Shown: piece after piece, positions 8,059 to 18,300 of the stretch
Layout: each line of letters starts with the position of its first letter
Numbering within the stretch: position 1 is the first letter of the stretch
Assembly (NCBI GenBank): GCA_929113105.1
Contig: OV816026.1
Location: 121,051,025-121,115,024 of the forward strand
From: Agrypnus murinus
Lineage: Eukaryota; Arthropoda; Insecta; Coleoptera; Elateridae
DNA length: 64,000 nucleotides
Direction: 5' to 3'
The notes under the pieces: generated by a model
What the model was told of the DNA's origin: nothing
Seen by the model: only the letters and a program-made list of their open reading frames with translations
Database searches by the model: none
Program-made: the position numbers and the translations under genes

Positions 8059-9969
8059 TCATTGGGCCCAATATGCTTTGAGCGTTCTGTTAAAAGGGCT
8101 GACGGCCTCCCAGGCAGGCCTTTCTCCCACGCGCTTCCATTCCAGTACCATTTTTAGTTCGGGATCAGCCTCCTGCTGTCGTTGCAATTCTTCCGGCAAC
8201 CAATTGTCGTTGACGATGGTAGTCCTTAATACTTGGCAAACCCTCTCTTCCAAACGAGAGCAATGACGGCAATCCGTTGGACAGGTTCTTCTTGAAAGAG
8301 CATCAGCATTTCGATGACTAGTGCCCGCTCGATGTTCGGTGTCAAAGTCGTATCCTTGTAATCGTTCGATCCACCTTGCGACCTGGCCTTCAGGATTACG
8401 GAATTGTAGAAGCCATTTCAACGCTGCATGGTCCGTCCTCAATAAAAACTTCCGTCCGTACAAGTATTTGTAGAAGTGCTCAACGGACTTCACGACGGCC
8501 AATAGTTCTTTTCTGGTCACACAATAATTCCTTTCGGCTTTCGACAAAACCTTACTAAAATAGCCGATGACCTTTTCTTGTCCATCGTGTATCTGAGAAA
8601 GTACACCCCCAATGGCCAGATTACTTGCATCTGTGTCAAGTATGAATTTCCCTTCTGTCGGTGGATAGCTCAATATTGGTGCGGTTGTCAGGACACGCTT
8701 CAACTGTTGGAAAGCTGTTTTACATTCTCCGCTCCAAACATACTCGCATCCATCTTCAGTTAGCCTTGTCAGAGGCTTCGCTATATTGGCAAACCCAGGA
8801 ACGAAACGCCTATAGTAGGTACATAACCCAAGAAAACTACGAACTTGGTGTTTATCTTTCGGTGTTGGCCACTCTTGAACTGCACGAATCTTATCGGGGT
8901 CGGCTGCCACTCCATTTTGTGATACGACGTGCCCGAGATATTTCACTTCCTTTCTGAATATGTGGCACTTTTTCGGACTCAGTTTCAGATTGGCTCCACG
9001 TAGTCTTCGGAACACTTCCTCTAGATTGTTCAAATGTTCGTTGAATGATTTTCCGACTACAATCACATCATCTAGGTATACCAGGCAGGTCTTCCACGAC
9101 AACCCTCTCAGGATGGTCTCCATTAGACGCTCAAAGGTGGCCGGAGCGTTACATAGACCGAAAGGCATAACTGTAAACTGCCATAGTCCGGAACCAATAG
9201 TGAACGCGGTCTTCTCCCGGTCTTCAGGTTCCATTTCAACTTGCCAATAACCGCTCTTCAAGTGCAAAGTCGAAAACCATCGTGAACCAGACAAGGTATC
9301 TAACGTGTCGTCGATGCGTGGTAAGGGATAGCTGTCTTTCTTGGTCACGTCATTAAGCTGCCGATAGTCCACACAAAATCTCGTTGACCCGTCCTTCTTA
9401 CTGACCAGGACCACCGGTGATGCCCATGGACTGCTGGATGGCTCGATGACCCCTTGTTCTTCCATATCAGTAATAATCTTTTCGGCTTCTGCTCGCCTTG
9501 CTAGAGGTAGACGCCTCGGCTGCTGACGGACAGGCATAGAGTTGCCTGTATTGATTTTATGTTTTACTATATTTGTTCGTCCCTTCTGGCTATCGTCAAG
9601 AGCGAAGATATCTTGGTATCGGTGAACCAAACCCTGTACCTCTTTCACTTCCGTTCTGTTAAGGTCTTCGCACGAACTAGTAACCATACCCACTAATTTT
9701 CCACCATGGTCTTTGGGCACTGGTTTTGGAACATCAGCCATACACCTGGCTACTCGGAATACTGGCACACACTGTCCCACAAGGGTACTCTTCTTCAATG
9801 TCACCGGATCCACATTAACGTTCATAAGCCTCACCGGTACACTCTTTCCAACCTTGATCAGCGCTTTTCCCACCAATATGCCACTATGGATCTTCTTATC
9901 ACAAACAGGCTCCATCATTCTCACACATCCTACCCGAAGATCTCCGTCCAAACCTGCCTCGACAACCAT
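8059..9969 (-). CDS. Pol part 1: reverse transcriptase and RNase H
   Basis: 636 residues in the same frame as Gag-PR, two codons after its TAA. RT spans about residues 150-345: SPWASPVVLVSKKDGSTRFC, then motif A, MPFGLCNAPATFERLME, and the YLDD active site (298-301; bases 9067-9078). Motif A reads STLHLKSGYWQ: the first metal-binding Asp is His236 (CAC, 9262-9264), which should abolish polymerisation. RNase H (about 430-560) keeps its acidic set: Asp445 in LDTDAS, Glu488 in RKELLAVV, Asp513 in RTDHAAL and Asp556 in NADALSR. The frame ends at TGA (8059-8061) just where related elements continue into integrase; a single-base change from a Trp codon would explain it. Confidence 0.93.
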   Translation of the reverse strand: MVVEAGLDGDLRVGCVRMMEPVCDKKIHSGILVGKALIKVGKSVPVRLMNVNVDPVTLKKSTLVGQCVPVFRVARCMADVPKPVPKDHGGKLVGMVTSSCEDLNRTEVKEVQGLVHRYQDIFALDDSQKGRTNIVKHKINTGNSMPVRQQPRRLPLARRAEAEKIITDMEEQGVIEPSSSPWASPVVLVSKKDGSTRFCVDYRQLNDVTKKDSYPLPRIDDTLDTLSGSRWFSTLHLKSGYWQVEMEPEDREKTAFTIGSGLWQFTVMPFGLCNAPATFERLMETILRGLSWKTCLVYLDDVIVVGKSFNEHLNNLEEVFRRLRGANLKLSPKKCHIFRKEVKYLGHVVSQNGVAADPDKIRAVQEWPTPKDKHQVRSFLGLCTYYRRFVPGFANIAKPLTRLTEDGCEYVWSGECKTAFQQLKRVLTTAPILSYPPTEGKFILDTDASNLAIGGVLSQIHDGQEKVIGYFSKVLSKAERNYCVTRKELLAVVKSVEHFYKYLYGRKFLLRTDHAALKWLLQFRNPEGQVARWIERLQGYDFDTEHRAGTSHRNADALSRRTCPTDCRHCSRLEERVCQVLRTTIVNDNWLPEELQRQQEADPELKMVLEWKRVGERPAWEAVSPFNRTLKAYWAQ

Positions 9970-9975
9970 CTCGCT

Positions 9976-11874
9976 TTAACCAGGCAATATCACATCTTCT
10001 GTCAGCAAAACCCTTACGACAGGATCTTCTCGTGGGTGCAACGGAAGTTCTTCGTTACCAACCTTCAAAACACCCTCCTTCAAGTCCAATGTAAAACCAA
10101 ATTTTCTCAGGAGGTCCATTCCCAAGATGAATTCGTCAATGATGTCGGCTACCAGCACCTCATGATCACGTTCTTCACTTCCAATGCCAATCTTCATCTT
10201 CACCACTCCGCGTGTTGGTATTACTTCTCCCGTCGCTGTACGGAGTTGAGTAGTTGTCTGTAACAGCTTCATACTTGTTCGTAGAACGTTAGGGCGTATG
10301 ATGGATTTTGTCGCCCCCGTATCAATGAGCAGTGGAACAATTCGATTCGCAATTTTCCCATCTATGAACAAACTACTGGTACTATTCCCTGATGTTACGG
10401 CATGGACGATGATCTCTGGGGCATCTTTACTAACAGTCAACGTTCGCCCTCTCTTGCCAACCCCTTTTAACTTTTCCGACGGTTGTACTTTTGTTATTTT
10501 GGGACAACGCCGTTCTACATGTCCTTGTTCGCCGCAGTTCCAGCAACGGGGCCCTCGAACTTCTTGATGATTCTTCTTACGGTTCTCTTCCTTCTGAAGA
10601 ACTCTCATTAATAATTCTTCTAGACGACGTTTAGAACCTTCATCTTCTTCCACAACGGTCCGAACACGCCCGTGACCTCGGGACGCTTGTTTTGCAGCTT
10701 CAAATTCTAAGGCGTGAGCAAGCGCATCATCAGTTGTTCTTGGTCGTGCCAGCCTCAATGATTGTTGTGTTTCTCCGTCTCTTAACCCATCAATGAAGGT
10801 CTGCACAGCCAGTTGTCCCAGAAATGAATCGGGTGCCGTAGGGTACGCCAATCGGACAAGCCGCGCAACATCGGCTTCAAACTCCTGCAGGCTTTCTCCA
10901 TTCTTCTGGATACGATTCTTCACTTGCGCGTGATACACTTGTTGAAGATGCGCGTCTCCATATCTCATTTCCAATCTAGACACTAACAATTGGTAATCAT
11001 TTTCCTGTCCTGCTGGGATTGTTTGCAGGACATTCAACGCGTCTCCACGCAAAGCCACAGTTAAAGAAACGGCCTTTTCCTTGCCTGTCCATCCGTTGGC
11101 CCCAGAAGCCGCCTCAAACTGTTTGTAGTAAGTGGACCAAGGTATCTTTCCATCGAACGTGGGTGGTTTTACTTTTATCCCTACGGCAGGACCCTTTTCT
11201 TCTTTAATTTGCTTCTTTACTTCATTAAACTCAGAAGTTGAGGGAAACCGTAGTTGCCTCATTCTATCTTCCAACATATCGATTATGTCGTCTTTCTTAG
11301 CTGTTGATGGTAATTGCATTTGGGCTATTTTCTCTTCTACCATCTTTATTACCCTATCTTGTTCCGCCAATCTACCTTCCAACAGTCCTAACGCACTGGC
11401 ATTCTCAAAAAATTCTTCGAAAACTTTATCTTCTAACGCTTTGACATTGTCCTGCAATTCTTCTTTAAGCCTTCTGGAATTTTCTTCAGATCTCCTGGAA
11501 TTCTCTAGTATTTCTTCCTTTAGCATTCTAACATTTTCTTCGGACTTTCTAGAATTTTCCAAAACTTTTTCTTCCAATGCTTTAGTGTTTTCCATTAGTT
11601 TTCTAGAATTCTCTTCGGCCTTCCTAGAACTTTCCAGTAATTCCTCTTTTAACATTCTAGAATTCTCTTCCATTTTACTTAACAACAAACTAGTATCAAT
11701 TGCGGGTCCAGGTATTTCGAAGCGGTAATTTTCAGGATCTTCCTTCTGTTCTAAAAGCCATTCTCTTAGCCGATTTATCAAAACTTCTTTCTTTCCATTA
11801 CTATCCAAGTTCCTCTCGTCCAATTCCCGTTTTAAATCTATTACTAAGAGATCTTTCAATAGTTTCATCACCAT
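9976..11874 (-). CDS. Gag-protease of the gypsy element (SAP domain, coiled coil, zinc knuckle, aspartic protease)
   Basis: 632 residues; the ATG lies 108 bp inside the 5' LTR. Residues about 1-42 read as a SAP domain (leucine-rich helix, Lys/Arg, SNGKKEVLINRL), a nucleic-acid-binding fold. Residues about 66-185 form a long charged heptad region with repeats of the type SEENSRRLKEEL, predicted coiled coil. Residues about 230-400 resemble the retrotransposon Gag (capsid) domain. A zinc knuckle (C444-x2-C447-x4-H452-x4-C457) should bind RNA. Residues about 485-605 are a retropepsin-like protease with LIDTGAT (Asp518) and ILGMDLL. The frame stops at TAA (9976-9978); the next in-frame ATG, two codons on, opens the RT part. 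No frameshift separates Gag from PR, so Gag and PR are one product. Confidence 0.92.
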   Translation of the reverse strand: MVMKLLKDLLVIDLKRELDERNLDSNGKKEVLINRLREWLLEQKEDPENYRFEIPGPAIDTSLLLSKMEENSRMLKEELLESSRKAEENSRKLMENTKALEEKVLENSRKSEENVRMLKEEILENSRRSEENSRRLKEELQDNVKALEDKVFEEFFENASALGLLEGRLAEQDRVIKMVEEKIAQMQLPSTAKKDDIIDMLEDRMRQLRFPSTSEFNEVKKQIKEEKGPAVGIKVKPPTFDGKIPWSTYYKQFEAASGANGWTGKEKAVSLTVALRGDALNVLQTIPAGQENDYQLLVSRLEMRYGDAHLQQVYHAQVKNRIQKNGESLQEFEADVARLVRLAYPTAPDSFLGQLAVQTFIDGLRDGETQQSLRLARPRTTDDALAHALEFEAAKQASRGHGRVRTVVEEDEGSKRRLEELLMRVLQKEENRKKNHQEVRGPRCWNCGEQGHVERRCPKITKVQPSEKLKGVGKRGRTLTVSKDAPEIIVHAVTSGNSTSSLFIDGKIANRIVPLLIDTGATKSIIRPNVLRTSMKLLQTTTQLRTATGEVIPTRGVVKMKIGIGSEERDHEVLVADIIDEFILGMDLLRKFGFTLDLKEGVLKVGNEELPLHPREDPVVRVLLTEDVILPG

Positions 11875-11982
11875 TTTAATTGTTTGTTGAAATTAATTTT
11901 AACACTAAAAATTTATTCTCACAGCACTTTATTTAATTATTACGCGATTTTATTTATTTTAAAACACCACACCTGACAACAC

Positions 11983-12373
11983 TGTAACGCTCTTTTTCAA
12001 ATAATAACACAAGTGCTGTTTAAATCGTCTATTCACAAACAAATATTTATTTCTATACACTAATGAATACACTATAAATTAACGCTATGATTATAAACCA
12101 TTAAAACTATTATTTACATATTATGAATTTCTAATATAACATTTATCTATACAGTTACTATTTATTTTGTGAAACACAATTAACGACTCGCTGTTGACTA
12201 CTTCTTTTCTCCGCGAAGCCGACTTTATACCCTCCTATAAACGTTCCAGAAATCGCCCGAACATACCATGTATTTCTAGAATATACTAGAAGGTTGAGTG
12301 CATTGCGCTGCCGCTCCGGAATGTTCCACGACCCATTGACGGCCGGACCAGACGATGCGTTGCACTCGTTACA
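11983..12373 (-). repeat. 5' LTR (promoter LTR) of the gypsy element
   Basis: A 391-bp LTR upstream of gag on the minus strand, with a TATA-like box at 12223-12229. Transcription runs toward lower coordinates. It is 389/391 identical to the 3' LTR. The element's 5' untranslated stretch (11875-11982, about 108 bp) follows it; no tRNA primer-binding match directly at the LTR edge is obvious. Confidence 0.97.
12223..12229 (-). promoter_or_regulatory. TATA-like box in the 5' LTR
   Basis: On the minus strand this reads TATAAAG within GGTATAAAGTCGG, about 145 bp into the LTR, where a U3 promoter is expected. The same motif occurs in the 3' LTR at 6044-6050. A start site some 25-30 bases downstream (near 12195) would define U3/R; this is inference from position only. 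Confidence 0.6.
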
Positions 12374-12377
12374 ATAT

Positions 12378-13115
12378 GTTGTCGAACCAACGTATCATGT
12401 GTAACCGAACCTTTCCTATTTTACCAGTAGTCTAAAAGGTCTTTATTCAGATTGCACAGACATACGCAATTAAACGAATAGATTGTTTATTTAAGATTTT
12501 TGTAATGGCTTAATTTTGTTATTTGTAATTTTATGTTTTGCTTTGTTCAAGTAGAGCTCTTTAAGGGCTACTACTCATTTGATGATAGCTTTTAGTAAAC
12601 TCATAAAATAAATTTTTGGTTTGTTTTCACTTTTGTCTGCTTAATATTGTACACCTAGGTAATTTTTCACTATTGTTACCTTTTTATTTTGTAACTGGGG
12701 GTTACTCAGATGGTAGTAATTAATACAGCATCGATTAAATTGTATACTATATTTGACTTAAACTAATTTACAAAATAACTTAAAATCTACTTACATATAC
12801 ATATATATTTAAAATATTCGCTTTAGTTGTTATTGTTGTTTTGTTCATATAACTAATAAATCTTCGCCATTTTAGACTTTGTTATCATTTTCTAATGTGT
12901 TAATATTTTCATGGTTTTATTCAGTAGTAGTAGTTAATATTACTCAATAACAGAAGATAATTCGAATGCCTAAACATATTATTGTTAATAAGTTAATAAA
13001 TAGTATTATTGATTTGTTTTAGTTAAAATATTCGTAACCTTTTCTGTATGTTATGTAAATATTTGATTTGACAAATTCATGACAATTTAAAATTGCCGCC
13101 AAAAAGTCTCCATTT
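12378..13115. other. AT-rich non-coding stretch
   Basis: Nothing recognised apart from AT-rich sequence between the gypsy insertion and the RNase H fossil. Confidence 0.4.
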
Positions 13116-13610
13116 TTGTACCCATTTCAAAAGCCAATAGTGGAAATGGGCGAGATAACCTTTATTTTGGATATAATAGGCATGCATCAACGGACCTTGC
13201 TAAAAAATAATGTCGCATGGCACTGGACTGATCTCCATGATGCTGAATTTAATAATTTAAAGAAATTAATTACTAATACTCCTATTTTAACACATTATGA
13301 TGTTAATAATACAATTACATTCTCAACGGATTCTAGTAAAGATGCCGTTGGAGCTGTCATATTACACGGTAATAATCCAATTGCCTATGCCTCTAAGACT
13401 TTAACAAATAGTCAGAAAAATTATGCCCAAATTGAAAAGGTGCTGTACGCAATCCTTTTTGGTTGTACAAGGTTTCACCAGTATTTGTATGGTCGCACCA
13501 TTGAATTTGAAACAGATCATTCTCCTTTAGTTAATATACTTAAAAAACCTCTTGCAGAAGTTACAAAATTACAAGCTTATGACTTGAGTTTCTTATAAAC
13601 CTGGTAAAAT
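13116..13610 (+). pseudogene. Gypsy-type RNase H fragment, decayed
   Basis: A 160-codon open stretch (13116-13598) that reads as the RT-RNase H connection and RNase H of a Ty3/gypsy Pol: AWHWTDLHDAEFNNLK, ITNTPILTHYD, STDSSKDAVGA (Asp72), NYAQIEKVLYAI (Glu107), HQYLYGRTIEFETDHSPL (Asp134). It stops early at TAA; the next expected motif, YKPGK, follows at 13594-13608 in another frame, so there is a frameshift. No RT, IN or LTR is visible around it. The sequence differs clearly from the RNase H of the element at 8059-9969 and lies on the other strand, so it is a relic of a separate lineage. The Met at 13116 is not a real start. Confidence 0.85.
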
Positions 13611-14319
13611 AATAAAATTGATAGTGATAGTGAAAAAGAAGTGATTATTAGTGAGAACATTCTTGGTGGAATTGTAAAACCTCCAAATAGATTGTCATTT
13701 TCAAAAAAATAAGACAAAGAAGATGTTACATAATATAATGGTAGTTGTCTCAGTAGTCTGGGAGTAGTTCTTGTTTTATAAATAAATAAGTTTGTCAAAT
13801 AAATCTAATATTTAATATTGGAAGTTTTTATTATAATTTCAAGGTAACACAATACCTATTAGCAGTTCTGATTTGGTAAACATGCGAATATGAAATATTT
13901 TAATTTCTAGCGAAGTGAGTCTAACTTTGAAATCGGTCGCCATATTTCAACATGTCTTCCTGAAAATTATAATTTTCTTAACGATGAGCTGTATAAACGC
14001 AGTTTAACTTACTTCAACTGTTCCAGTAACAATTGTCAGAAACATTAGGCTTTGTGAGAATTTAGATTAAAATACAGTTTAAGGGATGGTATGGTATTTC
14101 AGGCTGATGTTTTCCTTACAAAAATCTTACTTCGACTTCTTAACTGTGATACCTCAATTGTGAATTGTGCTATGAATTCAAATCTACAACTATTGTAATT
14201 CCTAAGTATTGAAAGTACTAGTTGTGGTATATAACTGGAACCTAACTACATTTCTTTCGCAATTAATAATTTTGTAGGGGTATTATATACAAAAGCTTTG
14301 GTTGTTTTTTTATTTTTTT
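13611..14319. other. Non-coding stretch
   Basis: Possibly a little more of the decayed pol up to about 13700; otherwise no feature recognised. Confidence 0.4.
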
Positions 14320-14330
14320 TATAATTTGTA

Positions 14331-14651
14331 TATTTATTTATCTTTATTTATTTTTGGGTGAGAAATCCGGTTGGCTGGGTTTTGCTCATACCTATGGGCA
14401 TTGATTACTTTGATCATATGGCCGACCATACTAGAATTTAGTCAAATCTCGGGAAATTCCACCCCCTATAGGGATCTTTATCGCCCCAAACATCGCATTA
14501 ACATGGTGACTACAGTTTTGCTGCCTATACGAAAAGAAGGCATGTTTTAATTTTACGCAGCTTTAAAAAATTACCAGCTAGTTCGGGGATCTAATCTGCG
14601 CCCCTTGGATTATGAAGCGATCATACAAACCACTAATCCGCCGATGCTGAC
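14331..14651 (-). mobile_element. tRNA-derived SINE, about 320 bp, with 11-bp target duplication
   Basis: On the minus strand the element starts near 14651 with a tRNA-like head. A box-A-like part, GGCGGATTAGTGG, and a box-B-like part, GGCGCAGATTAGATCCCC, are spaced as in a tRNA. A tRNA-unrelated body follows and ends in CACCCAAAAATAAATAAAG, an A-rich tail (14333-14357 on the plus strand). A perfect 11-bp duplication TATAATTTGTA flanks it (14320-14330 and 14652-14662), as expected of LINE-driven retroposition. It has no protein coding capacity; transcription would be by RNA polymerase III. The exact source tRNA cannot be named. Confidence 0.88.
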
Positions 14652-14662
14652 TATAATTTGTA

Positions 14663-15186
14663 ATATTTATCATCTGAGTTTATTTTGCGCAGTACAAATG
14701 CTTTGTTATAGTTTTAAATCAGTAATGGTAGTAGTAAGTAGGCACATTTTATATAGCCTTTAATATTTCTATAAATGGCTGTATCTGGTAAATAAAAGAC
14801 CACTTGTGGAGAAGAAGATACTACCGAATTCAAATCTTAATATGTCCTACATTTTGTTTCAATCTAGTATGTGCAATGCAACTCATAAGACTGATTTAAA
14901 CCTAATTGCCGCCTATTGTAGAATATGTCTCTTAACAATAGTTGCAATCCTTCATTTCTAGAATGCAAGCAGTACGATAAAGGGGCGCTCAAAAAATAAA
15001 TATGATATTTCTACTCAAACTTTGCCCGAAAGCCACGAACCTCTCATAATGCTATCTTATATAAAAGTACAATCCATTTATATTTAATTCATTTTGCTAT
15101 AAAAGACACACTTTTTTCATACATTTTGTTTTAAAACAACCAAAGCACATTTTTAACTTTTGAAAGAAATTATTATTGTTGTATAG
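14663..15186. other. Non-coding stretch
   Basis: No gene, RNA or repeat recognised; AT-rich. Confidence 0.4.
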
Positions 15187-15372
15187 TCCGGTATAAGATT
15201 TTAAGCTCACTTCTTTGACTACAAAGACACATGGGTAGCCACTACTAAATTAATCTACAATAAAATAACAAAGAAAGAACTACACGGTTCCTTTTTATTT
15301 TATTAGGGGCTATTTAGATTTCTATCTATTTGACTCTTAAGTCAAAGAAGTGAGCTTAAAATTTGTACTGGA
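15187..15372. mobile_element. Short MITE-like inverted repeat, 186 bp
   Basis: The arms 15187-15220 and 15340-15372 share TAAGCTCACTTCTTTGACT and its complement (23 bases perfect, more with mismatches outward: TCCGGTATAAG versus TCCAGTACAA). A 119-bp AT-rich centre has no frame. No clear target duplication was found, so the superfamily is unknown. Confidence 0.65.
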
Positions 15373-18300
15373 GGGTAATTCGAGTGAAATGTACAGCTGA
15401 TTTCAAATAAATGTAGGACAGGCAGTATTCTATAGTGTCAACGTTATTTTTTCTTTTTCTTGATGTTTAATAACTTTTTTATAGTTACCTATTAAAATTA
15501 TAATTTAAAGCCTGTTTCATACCTTGTTAAACATGCAAAAATTACTATCAAGACTGTAGACTTTAGGCTCCTAGATTTATTTATAGCGACACCGTTATAT
15601 AGCTAAGATGTTGGTTTTAAAAAATTTAAAGTGACATCTTTAACACAGCTTATGCCTCATCTTTGAAACAAGAATTTAAAGAAGATTAAAAGAATACAAA
15701 AAATAACAAAATGCAAAATATGCAAGGTATCATTTAAAAATAAAAAAGTGATACTCGTATCACTTCCGGTCAAACCCATAGTGATATTTTGATCTGTCTA
15801 GTATAGTGATAAGTATAGTGTTCTGAAACGATCAGCTGTAATGATAGACTTACACCAAGTTTGACTGAGCATCAGATATGAATGTTTTTGAAAGTGGGTG
15901 TGATCCAACCACACCCCCTTTAGAAATTGAAATATATCCCTTCCTAGCTTTCGTTAGTTATTTATAGTGGTTTAAAAGCGTTTATCTAGGCTATTTAACT
16001 TTGCTCCAACGTTACTGAACTGCTTTATTTATTTTATTTTGTCTTGCTGATACTTAACTCTTAACTGATAGTTAAGTATAAATTTTTAATTGTACGGGTA
16101 TGTTGTACATATGATTTCTTTAAATTATCGATTTGATGTTTATTTTACAAATACACGTTTTGTCAGTTTGTAGACGTTGTATATTAAAGTATATATAAAA
16201 TATCTATATATTTAAAACACAAGGCTTATTTTTGTTCCAGTTCGTTTGAGAGTTCTACTGGGTCGATTCACATGCTTCTTTTTTTATATTAAAGCCTTCG
16301 TTGTGAAGATTAGTCAACACTACTTCATGTTTCTATTATTAAATTAAATAAATCTAAAACGTTTAATTTAAGGTCGGACATGTACTTGAGTCGCCATCTT
16401 GAATCCCCAAGTGTTAACTTTTGGAACTACGTTAAAGACAGACCACTTCCATCAGTATTAGCGTCGATATATAGTGCGGCTATTTTAGTAGGAGTTGTAA
16501 CTTTTATTTCAGTATTTATAATACTCAAAAAAATATAAAAATCTTAAAACACTAGACAAAAATTAATTCAAAGTAGGAATTATGTAGTTATTTCTGTATT
16601 AAGGTACTCAAGTTCGAGCTTTTATCACGAATGTAGATATAATTCAACATTTTAATAAGATTACCACATGAATGATATTTGATAAGAGAAGATTAATTTT
16701 TTCTGAAATTGTGCCATGGAAAATTTAAAACAACAATATTTAAGTTTTAGGTTAAGTTACAATAAACGTATCTATAAAAAGCACTTGTAACAAAATTCAT
16801 TAATTTTATATTATAAACATACTATTTATTGATAATTATTTTAATTAAACAATTTTGGTTTGAAATAATATTTCCAACTTCCCTAACTACGTACATTAAT
16901 GGATTATATTAGACTACTGATTGCAAAGAAATATTTTTATCGTGTTTTTCAATTATGTACTACTAATAGACGTGTTCAAGAAGTTTTTAAACAAGATTGA
17001 TTCTAGATTTTATTCTCACCATTTCTTAATTTCTATGCGTGTTATATATAGAAATACTACAGCAAAGTAATTATAAGTTGTGGAAATAGCGCATGCCACG
17101 TCCTCGGCTACAGCTCCTACAGTATAGCGGTCCATTATACATCATTGAGTGTTTAATATTCGAATTGTTCTGATGTATAGACCTTGCGTGCCGACATAGT
17201 TCTCCTTTACTTCTACAAGTTAGATTTGCTAACTCTTGGTTATAAGCTTTGACATTATATTTTATTTAGTTTTTAGATTTTTAAAACTATAAATTTAAAA
17301 TACTTTATACCTATTTAAAACACAAGTTAAGACTTATTTTTGTTACGCATCGTTTCAGAGTTCTACTGGGCCGATCTACGCAATTCCAAGTAAAAAGTTT
17401 TATCCTATGGATTTGCCAGCTTTCCTTAGTTTTGCGATTTTTTTATTACTGATATTTTTAAAGCTTCATTTGTAATCGATGCATTTCTATATGCTCAAAA
17501 CTTAAACGGAATTAAACTTGCTTACTACCTGACCGATCGCTTGCTTTTAGTTAACCGCCCTGAGTTTCCTTTTTCAGTATATATTTAAGTCGAATTATTC
17601 AATATTCTACTGCAGAGTAGGTGCGCTGTTGAGTAGGTGTCGGCAGGATTGTTATAGTCGTCTTTGATAGGCGATGATTTAAACCCAAGTCTAGCAGGAA
17701 CATACTCGTGTTCCTGTGCAAACCTCAATAATTGAACAGGAACAATTCCGTATACATATGTGTGTGCTATTCACTAATATTGAATGCTGTCTACTAACGT
17801 ACGTATATGAAGCCCCTTAAGGCGAAAATAAGCCTAAGCTATTTAAATCGAATAAAATTTAAATCACAGCAAACTAAATAGAAATTCTACCGAAGGAAGA
17901 TAAATATCTTAACTGTAGTTATAATGCAATGAAAAGCTAGTGATGGTTAAAATTGAACTTACTGTAGACACTTTAATTTGCACAAGTTTAATTTAATTAA
18001 TTAAATTTTATTATTCGATCTATTTAACCCTATGCGATAATAACATAGTTGCTGGTCGCCCACTTGAAAGATGTACCACTTTGACTGCAAAAACTGTAAA
18101 ATTTTCACCAAATTACAAAATTTATTTTTAAAATAATCCCTTCAATGTGTCACCGATTTATATACTTACTCAATCTTCCCAACTCTGAATAATTTAAACC
18201 GAATCGTATTAAAATGCGTTTGGCAATATTACGGATTAAAACATTTATTACTTCAGACTTGAGCATTTCCATTCAGAAGTGCAGTATGCGCCCGGAAAAC

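Larger units (their letters stand above)
5804..12373 (-). mobile_element. Ty3/gypsy LTR retrotransposon with macrodomain-bearing Pol, full length
   Basis: A complete 6,570-bp element inserted on the minus strand. It has 391-bp LTRs beginning TGTAACG and ending CGTTACA, and a 4-bp target duplication ATAT (5800-5803 and 12374-12377). A polypurine tract lies next to the 3' LTR. The internal region is one reading frame from the ATG at 11874 to the stop at 6190, with in-frame stops at 9976-9978 (TAA) and 8059-8061 (TGA) and no frameshift. Domain order Gag-PR-RT-RNase H-IN defines Ty3/gypsy. No envelope gene is present. The LTRs differ at only 2 of 391 sites, so insertion was recent. Unusual additions are a SAP domain at the Gag N terminus and a TARG1-like macrodomain plus CCCH finger after integrase. 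Confidence 0.97.

Noticed and set aside
9706..10263. 185-codon plus-strand frame
   Set aside because: Antisense shadow of the gypsy PR-RT junction; the minus-strand frame has all the conserved motifs.
11132..11728. 198-codon plus-strand Ser/Phe-rich frame
   Set aside because: Antisense of the repetitive heptad region of Gag; repeats in one strand keep the opposite strand open by chance.
11940..11982. Primer-binding site next to the 5' LTR
   Set aside because: The minus-strand sequence after the LTR (GTGTTGTCAGGTGTGGTG) shows no convincing match to a tRNA 3' end; a TGG occurs only 14 bases in. Left unannotated.
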